Source: Bacillota bacterium (GTDB lineage Bacteria > Bacillota > Clostridia > Lachnospirales > Lachnospiraceae). From it: a DNA stretch of 64,000 nucleotides. The DNA is taken from assembly GCA_023411215.1 (NCBI GenBank), contig JAEYOY010000038.1, positions 62,001 to 126,000 of the forward strand. Reading direction: 5' to 3'. This document shows positions 35,864 to 45,981 of this stretch, piece after piece; within the stretch, counting starts at the first letter, position 1, and each line of letters begins with the position of its first letter. A program made the translations under genes and the position numbers. Under the pieces are notes generated by a model. The model was not told the origin of the DNA, did not search any database, and saw only the letters and a program-made list of their open reading frames with translations.

Positions 35864-37279
35864 TTGGAAAAAGTAAGAATAAGATTACGGCCGATTGTTA
35901 GTAATTTGAATTTGCCCACCGTTATTAAAACAACAATACTTCCTGGTGACACGATCGAAGGATTAATAATTGCTACTCAGATAGGTGAGATTTATTACAT
36001 TGGCCATGGAGTGATACAGACTTTTCTAGATATCCGCCACCGAGTATTAAGACTAGGTGCTTCCAGCGGTGGTTATGATGAAAGGGGATTGTTAGGACTA
36101 GCATTTCACCCCGATTTTTATTACAACGGTTTATTTTATCTTCACTACTCGTTAGCAGGAACTCAGGGGCCCGGTGCGCTTTCCGATTCTTTTAATCCAA
36201 ATCCCTGTGACCTTAGTACCTTAACCCTAAAGTGGAACAATAGAGAAACTCAATATGATCATATAGATACTGTTGAAGAATGGATCTTACAACCGGAGGG
36301 TGAACCTCAAATACGACGGACATTGCTTAATTTACGAAGACCCTTTCTTAATCATAACGGTGTCAATAGCCTTAACTTTTCACCTGAAACAGGAAGGCTT
36401 GTCTTAACAACCGGAGACGGTGGATCCGGTTACGATCCATTTAATTTAAGCCAGGATATTATGGAAATTGCCGGTAAAATTATTGAAATTGATGTTTCGA
36501 AGAATTCATCTATCAATCAACCACCGGTAGCCTCACGTTTTGATGAGCTTCCGACATCCCTTCAGGAAATGCTAACGGTAATTTCGAAAGGAGTTCGCAA
36601 TATACCCGGTATATCATACCAAAGCATAAATAATCAATCTATTAAATATGTGGGAAATGTCGGTCAGGACCTGGTTGAGTCAATATTTTCTTTCGTTGAT
36701 TACAAACCACTACCGGTCACTGAGATTATTCAAGCTTCCGCTATGAATTCCGAACCTGACCAGGAAGGGTTTATTAACTTTGGATGGCGAGGGTGGGAAG
36801 GTGCCTTTCCTACTTCAATTATAAGGGCATGTCCCGACAATGGAACCATAGAGGAGAGAACCTTCGCTTATTACGAGGATGCAGTCAAGACTTCGGTAAG
36901 GCGACTTCCGCCACTAACTTGTTATTATCATGAAGATCCCCGTCCCGATAAGTTTGGAGGAACTGCACTTACCGGAGTCCAGGCATATATGGGAAATGGA
37001 ATCCCTGCTTTGACCGGAAGCGTTGTATTTACAGACTTCGTTCAGAATGAAGGATCCAGGCCTCCGGCTAGAGGGGTTTTAGCATATACCAGAGTTAGAG
37101 CAGATTGTAAACTGAATGACTATAGCGTTATGGAGGTTGATTATAATTTTGGGTCACAATCAGCCTATTATACCAGTCTAGGAACGAATCAGGACCAAAC
37201 CAGACTATATTTAGGGGTTTATGGTTCCAGAAATGTAGCAGACTTTAGTCAAGGAACCGTATTTGAGATCGTCTCATGA
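35864..37279 (+). CDS. Glucose/sorbosone dehydrogenase-like beta-propeller protein
   Basis: The 471-residue protein belongs to the PQQ-dependent sugar dehydrogenase (GSDH) beta-propeller family: ERGLLGLAFHPDFYYNGLFY, LNHNGVNSLNFSPETGRLVL, TTGDGGSGYDPF, GFINFGWRGWEG. No signal peptide is seen, unlike most relatives, so location and cofactor use are uncertain. The start is probably TTG 35864. AAGGAG lies 11 nt before it, but an ATG 7 bp upstream in another frame is better spaced and encodes only 14 residues. A small frameshift at the start codon region is therefore possible. It lies alone on the plus strand. Confidence 0.75.
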   Translation: MEKVRIRLRPIVSNLNLPTVIKTTILPGDTIEGLIIATQIGEIYYIGHGVIQTFLDIRHRVLRLGASSGGYDERGLLGLAFHPDFYYNGLFYLHYSLAGTQGPGALSDSFNPNPCDLSTLTLKWNNRETQYDHIDTVEEWILQPEGEPQIRRTLLNLRRPFLNHNGVNSLNFSPETGRLVLTTGDGGSGYDPFNLSQDIMEIAGKIIEIDVSKNSSINQPPVASRFDELPTSLQEMLTVISKGVRNIPGISYQSINNQSIKYVGNVGQDLVESIFSFVDYKPLPVTEIIQASAMNSEPDQEGFINFGWRGWEGAFPTSIIRACPDNGTIEERTFAYYEDAVKTSVRRLPPLTCYYHEDPRPDKFGGTALTGVQAYMGNGIPALTGSVVFTDFVQNEGSRPPARGVLAYTRVRADCKLNDYSVMEVDYNFGSQSAYYTSLGTNQDQTRLYLGVYGSRNVADFSQGTVFEIVS

Positions 37280-37374
37280 TTTATAGCCATCTATGAAGTG
37301 AGCAGATACCACTCTCAATCATTAGCATTACATATTTATATACTGATTCAGAAATAATTTTTTCTAATCCAAAT

Positions 37375-37400
37375 AGGCTTACACTTAATAGTGTAAGCCT
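37375..37400. terminator. Terminator between convergent genes
   Basis: Perfect 11-bp stem AGGCTTACACT/AGTGTAAGCCT with loop TAAT. It serves the propeller gene and the glycan operon fragment on the other strand. Confidence 0.75.
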
Positions 37401-37432
37401 GCTGTTTATTAATTACTAATACTTATTCTCCA

Positions 37433-37552
37433 AATAGCCTTCCTGGCTGATACCCCGTATTCCGTTTTGCATCAGGATGATTAATCTGGTATTCTTCTGT
37501 ATAGATCAGCTATGAGACCAGCACGATCTCATACCCCTTCTTTTACGACTTT
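37433..37552 (-). pseudogene. 3' fragment of a polysaccharide deacetylase gene
   Basis: Directly behind the fucosidase gene the minus strand reads KKGYEIVLVS, TAG, LIYTEEYQINHPDAKRN and so on to a stop at 37433. This parallels EKGYDIVPVSQLIYTGDYKV in the intact deacetylase at 51132; the CAG codon for Gln has become TAG. The tail beyond that is longer and different, so it derives from a paralogue. Confidence 0.65.
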
Positions 37553-37564
37553 CTCCTCTTCTCT

Positions 37565-38980
37565 CTATACATATACTCCTAGAAAGGAAACGGTAGGGCA
37601 TACTCTGGAATCTGTTATTTTAATAATCAGACGGTCGCAATCCACGGATGGGACCTGTACAATTCTCTTATATCCAATGACTGTGCCTTCCTGTAACAGC
37701 TCCAATTGACTCCCGTTGCCTGCCCAGATCTCAAACCGCTCGATTCGCTGACTAAGCCTGATATGTTCTTTTAAAATCAGCGCTTTGACGCATTCCTGCT
37801 GCCCAAAACGAACAGTAATTGCCACATTCCTCTGGCCGTCCGGAGCTTTATAATAAGTTTCATCCTCTGTTTTAACCATGGATACAGGGTGATCCTCTTC
37901 TTCATAGTCTGCGGTTATGCTTGCCTGTGAAGCTATATTCTTTGAAAACATGTGCTCCAGCTGTTGCCCTAGCAAACGAAGCACTTCGATATCCTTTTCG
38001 TGAAGCAGGCCTTCCCCTGTGGGAGGAATGTTCAGTAAAAATGTACTGTTGCCTCCTACTGAACCATAATAGATCTGAAGCAGTTCCTCTACTTTCTTTA
38101 CCTGATCATCCTCTTCGGGATGATAGAACCAGCCTGGCCGGATTGAGGTATTCACCTCTGCAGGATACCAGATTAAAGAATCCGCTTCGGCAAGCTTCTC
38201 TCTACTTCCCAGATCCTTATCTGTGCTCTTCATTTCTCTCCTGCGGAATTCCTTATTATCTTCCTTTTGGCTATTTTCCTGGATTAACTCTGTACGACAC
38301 AGATATTCCGGCACTACACTCCACTCGGAGGCTCTGGTAATTCCAGCCTCATTACCACACCAGCGAATATCTGGGCCGCAAACGGTGATGCACGCCTTCG
38401 GCTGCAGTCTTCTTACCGTATCATAAATACGCTGCCAGTCATACACCTGCTTCTTTCCGTTGCTTCCTTCTCCACAGGCACCGTCTAACCATACGCTGAA
38501 TATCTCCCCATATCCTGTTAACAATTCCTCTAACTGTTGAATGAAATAATTATTATATTCTTCTCCATATCCATAGGAAGGATGATTGCGATCCCAAGGC
38601 GAAAGATAGATTCCGAACTTCAGGCCTTCTCTGTGACAAGCCTCCGATACTTCCTTGACAATATCTCCGGTGCCATTCCTATAAGGGCTTGACTTTACAG
38701 AATGCAGGGTATAATTACTTGGCCAAAGACAGAAGCCATCGTGATGCTTGCAGGTTAGGATTGCACCTCTCATCCCCGCAGCCTTAATCCCCCGAATCCA
38801 CTGATTCGCATCCATGCGTACAGGATTGAAAATCTGCGGATTTTCTGTCCCATCTCCCCATTCTTTTCCAGTAAAGGTATTTATCGTAAAATGGAAGAAT
38901 GCATAAAACTCCAGACTCTGATGCGCTAATTGCCTCTCACTGGGCACAATTTCAATATACTTCTCATCTCTATTTATCAA
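37565..38980 (-). CDS. Alpha-L-fucosidase (GH29)
   Basis: The 471-residue enzyme is a retaining exo-glycosidase removing alpha-L-fucose. Family features are FHFTINTFTGKEWG, the substrate His motif LTCKHHDGFCLWPS, and the nucleophile region FSVWLDGACGEG (Asp). The C-terminal beta-sandwich follows. There is no signal peptide, so it acts on imported oligosaccharides. The start is TTG 38980, 7 nt after AAGGAGG. It is the last intact gene of the glycan operon behind the GH2 enzyme. Confidence 0.93.
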   Translation of the reverse strand: MINRDEKYIEIVPSERQLAHQSLEFYAFFHFTINTFTGKEWGDGTENPQIFNPVRMDANQWIRGIKAAGMRGAILTCKHHDGFCLWPSNYTLHSVKSSPYRNGTGDIVKEVSEACHREGLKFGIYLSPWDRNHPSYGYGEEYNNYFIQQLEELLTGYGEIFSVWLDGACGEGSNGKKQVYDWQRIYDTVRRLQPKACITVCGPDIRWCGNEAGITRASEWSVVPEYLCRTELIQENSQKEDNKEFRRREMKSTDKDLGSREKLAEADSLIWYPAEVNTSIRPGWFYHPEEDDQVKKVEELLQIYYGSVGGNSTFLLNIPPTGEGLLHEKDIEVLRLLGQQLEHMFSKNIASQASITADYEEEDHPVSMVKTEDETYYKAPDGQRNVAITVRFGQQECVKALILKEHIRLSQRIERFEIWAGNGSQLELLQEGTVIGYKRIVQVPSVDCDRLIIKITDSRVCPTVSFLGVYV

Positions 38981-39070
38981 TCTGACTCCTCCTTGTTGTA
39001 TGAATGATGCGTCCTATGGGTAAATCTTATCAACCCTATCCTTTGATATCACTTGCCTGAATTCCATTTA

Positions 39071-42000
39071 TCAAATAGTTCCATTAGATGTTTCTGTACG
39101 ATAGCCTAAATTAATAACAAATGTAAACTCCAAAAATTCATCCTTACATTGATATCTCTCGATCAACTGCTGCGGTCCACAGCTTCCACTTCCAGAACCA
39201 CTCATGTAACCATCGAGGCATAATACCACCTCACCTGATTTTTCCAATTCAAAATTATGTGCTTTTGCCATGAGTTCTTCTTGGGTGTAATAGGAAGCAT
39301 TGAATGAAAAGTTGTCTCCCCAAACATCCATTGCCTTTTCGGCCTTTGCATCAGATATCGATACTTTACTACATCCATAATGACTTCCATTTTCCTGTGG
39401 TCTAATATAATCCTCCATTAGAGAATCAACTGTATCACTAAACCTACCATAATAAGAAGCTCTTCGCTTGTCAATATAACTTTCATAAGGTCCATACCCT
39501 ATATAAGTCACCTCTTTCATTTCCTCTGGCAAGAACAACCTTAGTCCAAACCGCGGTAAATATGGCATTTCCATATTTCTATGAGCAACTATCGTTATCT
39601 TGATTTCGCCGTTTGCATTGATCTCAAATTTTACTTCCATATCCAGTACCCTTTGCACATGTACCGGTATGATTGCAAGGTTAGCTGTGATAATAATCTT
39701 ATTGTCCTCAGTCATTGTTGTAGTAACATGATAAACCTTTAGTTTTGAGTGAAAATACTCAGCTTCATTCCAAATTAATTTTTGTTTCCTATCATTATCC
39801 ATTGGTGCACGGAAAATATTGTATTCTATCGGTTTGGTTATATAGGATATACCCTCTACCATTAACTTACTAAAGTTACCGTTAAATTTATCAAAGACAT
39901 AGAAAAACTTTAACCCTTCTATATTAATATAACGTTCATCTTCCGTGCATACAATTTTTTCTTTAGAATTATTTTTCAACTCTAAGTTAACATTATTTTT
40001 ATTTACCCATAATTCATCAAAACCAAGCTCATATCCTTTGTTTCTTACATCACTATCTTCCTTCAGCAAATATCTTAAGAGTATGGTAACATCCCCTGAT
40101 ATAGAAATATCAAATGGCAAGTAAGCTTCCTTCTTTTCACCAGGAGCAACATCCTCGAATTCTGTCCATTCACCTGACTTCACAACAGTTCCATCTACTA
40201 ATATATGATACTGTATGGTTGCGTATTGTTTTAAGGTGAGGAAATTCAGCGTATTAAAAATCTCCACCTTCTTTGCCTTCTTATCCGTCCATTGAATTCG
40301 AATAGGTCGAAGTACATTTTTATATTCTCTTAACCCTGTGTGAGGCACACGATTGGGGAATACCAAGCCATCTAAACAGAAATTTCCGTCGTTTGGATAT
40401 TCTCCAAAATCCCCACCATAACCGAATTTTTCTTTACCATTCTCTGATGTTCCCATATATACGCCATGATCGCACCATTCCCATACAAATCCGCCAAAGA
40501 ACCTTTTCTCTGCATAGATCCTTTGTTGATAATCTTCTAAGTCACCAGGACTATTTCCCATGGCATGGGCATATTCACACATTAAATATGGTTTTGTATT
40601 TTCTGGATTATCATAATACTCATCTAACATCTGCCAAGATGGATACATTCTACTATAGACATCCCAAATGCTTCTATCTGGTTCAAACCCACCTGATGGC
40701 CAACGCTCTCCTTCATAATGAACCAAACGTGTTGTGTCATATTGATGTGTCCATTTACCAGCATCCTCTATTGATTTACCAATGCCTGATTCATTTCCCA
40801 TAGACCACATGATAACACTGGTTGCATTTTTATCACGAATAACTGCCCTTTGAACACGGTCCATCACTGCATGGTCAAATATTGGATTTTGTATCACCAA
40901 CCCATAGGTGTTTTCATTTGAACCACCAAATACATTAACAGAACCATGAGATTCCAAATCAGCCTCTAATATGACATAGATACCATATTCATCACATAGA
41001 GACAGCATCCAAGGAACACATGGATAATGACTTGTTCGAATGGCATTGATATTTGACTCTTTCATCAAGGTGATATCTTTACGGATTTCTTCCATTCCTA
41101 CAGCATAACCTAGGTACGGATCACTGTCATGCCTATTCACACCTTTCATTTTGACAGGCATACGATTAATTAATACCGTTCCATCTTGGATTTCAATTTC
41201 ACGAATACCAAATTTGTGAGTAATTACTTCTCCATGATGTTCCATTCTAACAGCATACAAATAAGGAGTTTCACTATTCCAAAGCTCTGGCTTTTCCATC
41301 TGTAACTCAATATAATTGTCAGAACCATGATATCGTAAAACTTCAATTCCATCCATATCTATTATTTTGATATCCGTATCCGTCTGTTGGTTGACGATGT
41401 CTAACTCAATCATCCATTTACATAAATCCAGCTCTTCCGATAACTCCGTTTTAATGAAAAAGTCTCGTATATGCTCCTTAGGCCTATCTAAAATATAAAC
41501 ATCACGAAAGATACCATTCATTCTTAACATATCTTGGTCCTCTAGATAAGTACCGTCACACCATTTTAAAACCAATACACCAATAATGTTTTCATCTTGC
41601 TTTAAGTAAGGCGTGATCAAGAATTCACTAGTAGAATGTGATACCTGACTATAACCTACAAATTTTCCGTTTACCCAAACATAATAACAAGATGCTACCC
41701 CTTCAAAATTTAGATAATATTCTCTGTCCCCTTGAATATCCATCGAAAACTTTTTTATATATGCCCCACATGGGTTTTCATCTGGAACATAAGGTGGATC
41801 AAATGGAATTGGGTAACTTACATTGGTATATTGATTTCTGTCATATCCCAACATCTGCCAACAAGATGGTACCTTGATCGTTGTATATTCACCCTCCAAT
41901 GATTCTCCTAAATAAAATGCATCTTTAACCTCATATCTACTTGGGTAATAGGCAAATTTCCAATCACCGGACAACATAATGCGCTGTTCTATCCCTGATA

Positions 42001-42085
42001 AGTTCGTTGGGATGTAATAGCTTCTATCTTTTTCTGTATTCAGCCTAACTATTTGCGGGTTTTCGTAATATTTTTCGATCCTCAT
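39071..42085 (-). CDS. lacZ: Beta-galactosidase (GH2, LacZ type)
   Basis: The 1,004-residue enzyme has the full five-domain LacZ layout. The acid/base Glu is in WSMGNESGIGK and the nucleophile Glu in YLMCEYAHAMGNSPG; RTSHYP and the C-terminal Bgal_small_N domain (FRAPMDNDRK) are present. No signal peptide. I use ATG 42085 after GAGG; the frame extends upstream without a ribosome binding site. It cleaves terminal beta-galactose from sugars imported by the upstream transporter. A nested hairpin separates it from the binding-protein gene and may set its expression level. Confidence 0.94.
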   Translation of the reverse strand: MRIEKYYENPQIVRLNTEKDRSYYIPTNLSGIEQRIMLSGDWKFAYYPSRYEVKDAFYLGESLEGEYTTIKVPSCWQMLGYDRNQYTNVSYPIPFDPPYVPDENPCGAYIKKFSMDIQGDREYYLNFEGVASCYYVWVNGKFVGYSQVSHSTSEFLITPYLKQDENIIGVLVLKWCDGTYLEDQDMLRMNGIFRDVYILDRPKEHIRDFFIKTELSEELDLCKWMIELDIVNQQTDTDIKIIDMDGIEVLRYHGSDNYIELQMEKPELWNSETPYLYAVRMEHHGEVITHKFGIREIEIQDGTVLINRMPVKMKGVNRHDSDPYLGYAVGMEEIRKDITLMKESNINAIRTSHYPCVPWMLSLCDEYGIYVILEADLESHGSVNVFGGSNENTYGLVIQNPIFDHAVMDRVQRAVIRDKNATSVIMWSMGNESGIGKSIEDAGKWTHQYDTTRLVHYEGERWPSGGFEPDRSIWDVYSRMYPSWQMLDEYYDNPENTKPYLMCEYAHAMGNSPGDLEDYQQRIYAEKRFFGGFVWEWCDHGVYMGTSENGKEKFGYGGDFGEYPNDGNFCLDGLVFPNRVPHTGLREYKNVLRPIRIQWTDKKAKKVEIFNTLNFLTLKQYATIQYHILVDGTVVKSGEWTEFEDVAPGEKKEAYLPFDISISGDVTILLRYLLKEDSDVRNKGYELGFDELWVNKNNVNLELKNNSKEKIVCTEDERYINIEGLKFFYVFDKFNGNFSKLMVEGISYITKPIEYNIFRAPMDNDRKQKLIWNEAEYFHSKLKVYHVTTTMTEDNKIIITANLAIIPVHVQRVLDMEVKFEINANGEIKITIVAHRNMEMPYLPRFGLRLFLPEEMKEVTYIGYGPYESYIDKRRASYYGRFSDTVDSLMEDYIRPQENGSHYGCSKVSISDAKAEKAMDVWGDNFSFNASYYTQEELMAKAHNFELEKSGEVVLCLDGYMSGSGSGSCGPQQLIERYQCKDEFLEFTFVINLGYRTETSNGTI

Positions 42086-42165
42086 ATCAGTCTTTTCCTC
42101 GTTGATAATATTTAAAATTCCATATAAAAAATGCACCTCCATATAAAATGGGGTTTTGTAAAATA

Positions 42166-42250
42166 AGGTATATGACTTAACATAAATGCACTGTTTAAAG
42201 AACAACTAGAAGTTGTCGTTCCTTCTGTGTATTTCGTAAGTCATATACCT
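42166..42250 (-). promoter_or_regulatory. Nested hairpin between the binding-protein and lacZ genes
   Basis: A perfect 14-bp outer stem (42166-42179 and 42237-42250) encloses ACAACT-AGA-AGTTGT (42202-42216). Placed right behind the binding-protein stop, it probably stabilises or attenuates the transcript, giving more binding protein than enzyme. Confidence 0.6.
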
Positions 42251-42288
42251 ATACTTTAATTATATATTAGTACGCTAGAGACGATTTC

Positions 42289-43992
42289 TTATTTTGCTGC
42301 AGTTCTATCGTATGCTGTCTGCATGATAGTAAGGTATTCCTCTAACTGTAAATTCTCTAGCTGTGCTAGATAGGAATCCCAATCAGCATCGATATCGCTT
42401 TTTCCTAATAACCAGTTGCAATGATTTGTATCAACATAGTTCTGAATATCAATACCATATGAATTTACAGTATCACTTTCCTCATTTGTTAAATTCATAG
42501 AAGGCAAACTCAATGTGATGTTTTTAGCTGATGAATAGTACTGAGAAATAACATCTGTTTTATCGGTTTGTCCAGATTTTAACGGGAATAAGTTGTCTCT
42601 CATATCTTGTGTTAAGTATTTTGGAGAACCATCATAAGGATTTTCTCTTTGAGCTACTGTCATGAGGCTTTCTCCAGTTTCAGATAGAGATTCGTCATAA
42701 GTAAATACACCGTCAACGCTTCTCACACAATCTAATCCAGCATAAGATAAGACAGACATATCATCGCTGTAGAATAAGTCAATCCATTGTGCTAAGATAT
42801 CAGCATTTTTACACTCCTTTGTAATTGCAAAACCTGTAGGCTGGATACTGATATGATTTTGTCTCTTTCTTACATATGCACTGTCAGATTCCTCTGAAGC
42901 TTTTAAAGGTTGAATTGCTACGTACTGCTCTTTTACATCTTCAGGTAAAGCCGTTAAATCCCAAATATACATAGAACCAACAATCGGTGTTGCTGCTGTT
43001 ACCTTAGCATTGAACTGGCTAGTATCCTGTACAAAGCCCTCATTATCAAATAATCCGGCTTCAAAGAATGGTTTCAGGCTTTTAATTGCATTTTTATACT
43101 CTTCTGTGATGGGATTAAATTGTACTTTATCATCTACAACGACAAAATGGTTCATAGTATTACCACTTTTTCCGTTAAATGTCTCAGCTTGTCCATATGC
43201 ACCAAAGAAACTTCCGTAACCCTGAATATGATGGAATGATACAAATGTATATGGGATTTCATCAGCAATACCATTTCCATTTGGGTCCTGTGTCTTAAAC
43301 GCCTCTAATACTTTATAGTACTCATCCATTGTTGTAGGAATTTCAAGATTTAACTTATCAAGCCAAGCCTTATTAATATATAAATTATCAGGGAAATCAC
43401 GGGATGGACTGGCATTTACAGTTCCCCATGTATATTTGTTTCCATCAAAAGCGGTAGACAAGCCATCAAGAATTGGTTCCTGTGCTAATCTTTCTTTATA
43501 ATTAGTACCATATTTTTCAATTAAGTCATCTACCGGAATAAACATTCCCATAGGACCATATGCATTGATGTCACTCATGGAAAGTGCTTCATAGCCAAAA
43601 AAAGCATCTGGTAAATCATTGGAGGCTAGCATTATATTTTTTTGATCTGAATAACTTGCATTATCATAGCATTCCCAATTAATATGAACATTCGTTGCTT
43701 CTTCCATCGCTTTGAATAATTCCATATTGTTATAGTCCATTTGATCAGGCTGCAAAGCATTTACGATGGTAAACTCTACTTTTTCCTCGGATAACTTTGG
43801 TAATGTTTTAATAAATTCTAAGCCAGTTAATTCCGATGTGATTTCAACAGGTTCATTCACCACTGGGTTTGTCGTAGGGGTATTTTCGTTAACATCCTTG
43901 GGATCTGTTACGCTTTTTTTACCACATCCTCCAAACACCATAGCCATTGCCAATGATATGGCAATAATTCTTGTTAATTTTCTTTTTTTCAT
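42289..43992 (-). CDS. Extracellular solute-binding lipoprotein (glycan operon)
   Basis: The 567-residue lipoprotein has the lipobox FGGC after MKKRKLTRIIAISLAMAM, an Asn/Thr/Pro linker and a binding fold (LYINKAWLDKLNLEIPTTMD; DPNGNGIADEIPYTF). GGAG precedes ATG 43992. It is the third gene of the operon permease-permease-binding protein-GH2-GH29, the reverse gene order from the transporter at 20 kb. The enzymes downstream suggest a galactose- and fucose-containing oligosaccharide, for example from xyloglucan or host glycans (inference). Confidence 0.92.
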   Translation of the reverse strand: MKKRKLTRIIAISLAMAMVFGGCGKKSVTDPKDVNENTPTTNPVVNEPVEITSELTGLEFIKTLPKLSEEKVEFTIVNALQPDQMDYNNMELFKAMEEATNVHINWECYDNASYSDQKNIMLASNDLPDAFFGYEALSMSDINAYGPMGMFIPVDDLIEKYGTNYKERLAQEPILDGLSTAFDGNKYTWGTVNASPSRDFPDNLYINKAWLDKLNLEIPTTMDEYYKVLEAFKTQDPNGNGIADEIPYTFVSFHHIQGYGSFFGAYGQAETFNGKSGNTMNHFVVVDDKVQFNPITEEYKNAIKSLKPFFEAGLFDNEGFVQDTSQFNAKVTAATPIVGSMYIWDLTALPEDVKEQYVAIQPLKASEESDSAYVRKRQNHISIQPTGFAITKECKNADILAQWIDLFYSDDMSVLSYAGLDCVRSVDGVFTYDESLSETGESLMTVAQRENPYDGSPKYLTQDMRDNLFPLKSGQTDKTDVISQYYSSAKNITLSLPSMNLTNEESDTVNSYGIDIQNYVDTNHCNWLLGKSDIDADWDSYLAQLENLQLEEYLTIMQTAYDRTAAK

Positions 43993-44026
43993 TTTTCTTT
44001 CTCCTTTCTCCTTTCTCATTGTATAA

Positions 44027-44938
44027 TTAACCCTTTACAGAGCCAATGAGCACACCTTTTACAAAATGTTTCTGTACAAACGGATACATAATCATTAATG
44101 GTACAATTGATACAATAATCGATACGTACTTAATTAGTTCTGCTTTCTCTGCTCTAGCCGCTGCTGCGACTGTATCCCCGACCATCTCTGCGGAAACTTG
44201 ATTTTCAACTAATATATTTCTTAATACTAACTGCAATGGATACAAAGCTTGATCCTTTATATACAACATTGCGTTAAAATATGTATTCCACTGTGCTACC
44301 CCATAAAACAACACCATAATAGCAATAATGGCTTTAGATAATGGTAACGCAACTTTTTTGAAAAAATCATATTCATTACATCCATCCAACATTGCTGCCT
44401 CGTGTAATTCGCCTGGAATTGAACTTTCAAAAAAGCTCCTTGCAATAATTAAATTGTATGGAACAACCAAAGATGGGATTATCAATGACCAAATAGTATT
44501 CGTTAATCCTAATTTATTTACCACCAAATAAGTGGGAATCATACCACCACTAAAGTACATTGTAAATACAATTAGAAGCATCCAAAGTCGTCTCCCTGGT
44601 AATGTCTTAACTGATAAAGCATATGCTGCCAAAACCGTAGTAACAACGCTGCATAATATACCTAAGGTTGTATAAATTAATGAATTCTTATAACCAGTCA
44701 TAATAGAGTCATCAGCAAAAACACTCTTATATCCTTCGAATGTAATACCTCTTGGAATTAATGTAATCTGTCCTGTATTTACTAAGTTAGGGGCACTTAT
44801 TGATGCAATCACAATAAAATATAAGGGATATGCTACTAATAACAATATTAATCCTAAGAAAATATAATTTGTGATATGAAAGGCTTTGTTCCCTTCACTT
44901 TTTCTATTCGGCTTCACATCAACCATTTTATTTCTCAT
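44027..44938 (-). CDS. Carbohydrate ABC transporter permease (LplC type)
   Basis: The 303-residue protein has six transmembrane segments, the EAA loop HEAAMLDGCNEYDFFKKVAL and the C-terminus KHFVKGVLIGSVKG. GGAGG precedes the ATG. It is the partner of the LplB-type permease 13 bp upstream. Confidence 0.93.
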   Translation of the reverse strand: MRNKMVDVKPNRKSEGNKAFHITNYIFLGLILLLVAYPLYFIVIASISAPNLVNTGQITLIPRGITFEGYKSVFADDSIMTGYKNSLIYTTLGILCSVVTTVLAAYALSVKTLPGRRLWMLLIVFTMYFSGGMIPTYLVVNKLGLTNTIWSLIIPSLVVPYNLIIARSFFESSIPGELHEAAMLDGCNEYDFFKKVALPLSKAIIAIMVLFYGVAQWNTYFNAMLYIKDQALYPLQLVLRNILVENQVSAEMVGDTVAAAARAEKAELIKYVSIIVSIVPLMIMYPFVQKHFVKGVLIGSVKG

Positions 44939-44951
44939 TTTCTTCCTCCCT

Positions 44952-45884
44952 CTATATCAATGATGTTTCCGAATACTTACGGGCAAAGTGATTCACCAGT
45001 AACAACATAACTAAACTGACTACCGATTCAAATAAACCGATTGCAGTAGAATAACTAAAATTAGGAACACCACTCGCACCAAAGGCTTGTTTATAAACAT
45101 ATGTTGATATTACTTCTGATCCTGTTCTGTTTAATGTATTCTGTAAGAGATATATTTTTTCATATCCAATGGTTAAAATTCGACCTGCATTCATAATCAA
45201 AATGATAATAATTGTTGGTACTATAGATGGAAAATCAATATATTTAATTCTTTGAAACATCGTTGCACCATCTACAATGGCTGATTCATGTAACTCTGGG
45301 CTAACACTACTTAATGCAGCAACATACACAATAGAACTATATCCCATACCTTGCCAGATTTCTGATAGAACATAAATCCACGGAAATGCACTTGCACTCC
45401 CCATAAACATTTGCGCTTCTCCACCCAAGGCCACAATAATCGTGTTAATAATACCAGATGTCGGAGATAAAAAAAGTCTTAGCATACCTGCAATGATTAC
45501 TGCTGATATAAAATGCGGAGCATAAATCACCGTTTGTACAACTTTTTTAAATTGTAGATTTTTCGTCTGGTTAATCATTAAGGCTAAAATGATTGGTATT
45601 GGAAATCCTAAAATAAGATTTAGAAAACTTATTTTTAATGTGTTCCCTATTACCATCAGGCAGTCTGTAGTATTGAAAAATCGAATAAAATGTTTCAACC
45701 CTACCCAGGTGCTATCAAAAAAACCAAGTATTGGATTATAGTCTCTAAAGGCAATCTGTATCCCTACCATTGGCACATACCGAAAGATTATAAAATACAA
45801 CACTGCAGGAATCATGAAAATAAATAATTGCCAGTGTCTTTTTACCTGCAACATGGTTTTTTTAATTTTTTCAGTCATAGTCAT
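44952..45884 (-). CDS. Carbohydrate ABC transporter permease (LplB type)
   Basis: The 310-residue protein has six transmembrane segments (first MIPAVLYFIIFRYVPMVGIQ) and the EAA loop HESAIVDGATMFQRIKYIDF. It is the first gene of the glycan operon, starting after AGGAGG about 13 nt upstream. No ATPase gene is present in the operon, implying a shared one elsewhere. Confidence 0.93.
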   Translation of the reverse strand: MTMTEKIKKTMLQVKRHWQLFIFMIPAVLYFIIFRYVPMVGIQIAFRDYNPILGFFDSTWVGLKHFIRFFNTTDCLMVIGNTLKISFLNLILGFPIPIILALMINQTKNLQFKKVVQTVIYAPHFISAVIIAGMLRLFLSPTSGIINTIIVALGGEAQMFMGSASAFPWIYVLSEIWQGMGYSSIVYVAALSSVSPELHESAIVDGATMFQRIKYIDFPSIVPTIIIILIMNAGRILTIGYEKIYLLQNTLNRTGSEVISTYVYKQAFGASGVPNFSYSTAIGLFESVVSLVMLLLVNHFARKYSETSLI

Positions 45885-45952
45885 AAAGTAATCAAATCCT
45901 CCTAATTAAATTTTAAATTATAATTATTTATATATTATGTATATCTGATAAG

Positions 45953-45981
45953 ATAATACCACTTTATCGTCATTTGTGCAA
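45953..45981 (-). promoter_or_regulatory. Promoter of the glycan operon
   Basis: On the minus strand TTGCAC (45976-45981), 17 bp, TATTAT (45953-45958), about 70 bp before the first permease. Upstream, GTCTATT recurs at 46001 and 46021 and TGTGCA at 45975 and 46011, possible regulator sites. The rest of 45982-46303 is AT-rich with an ATT run and no gene. Confidence 0.6.
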
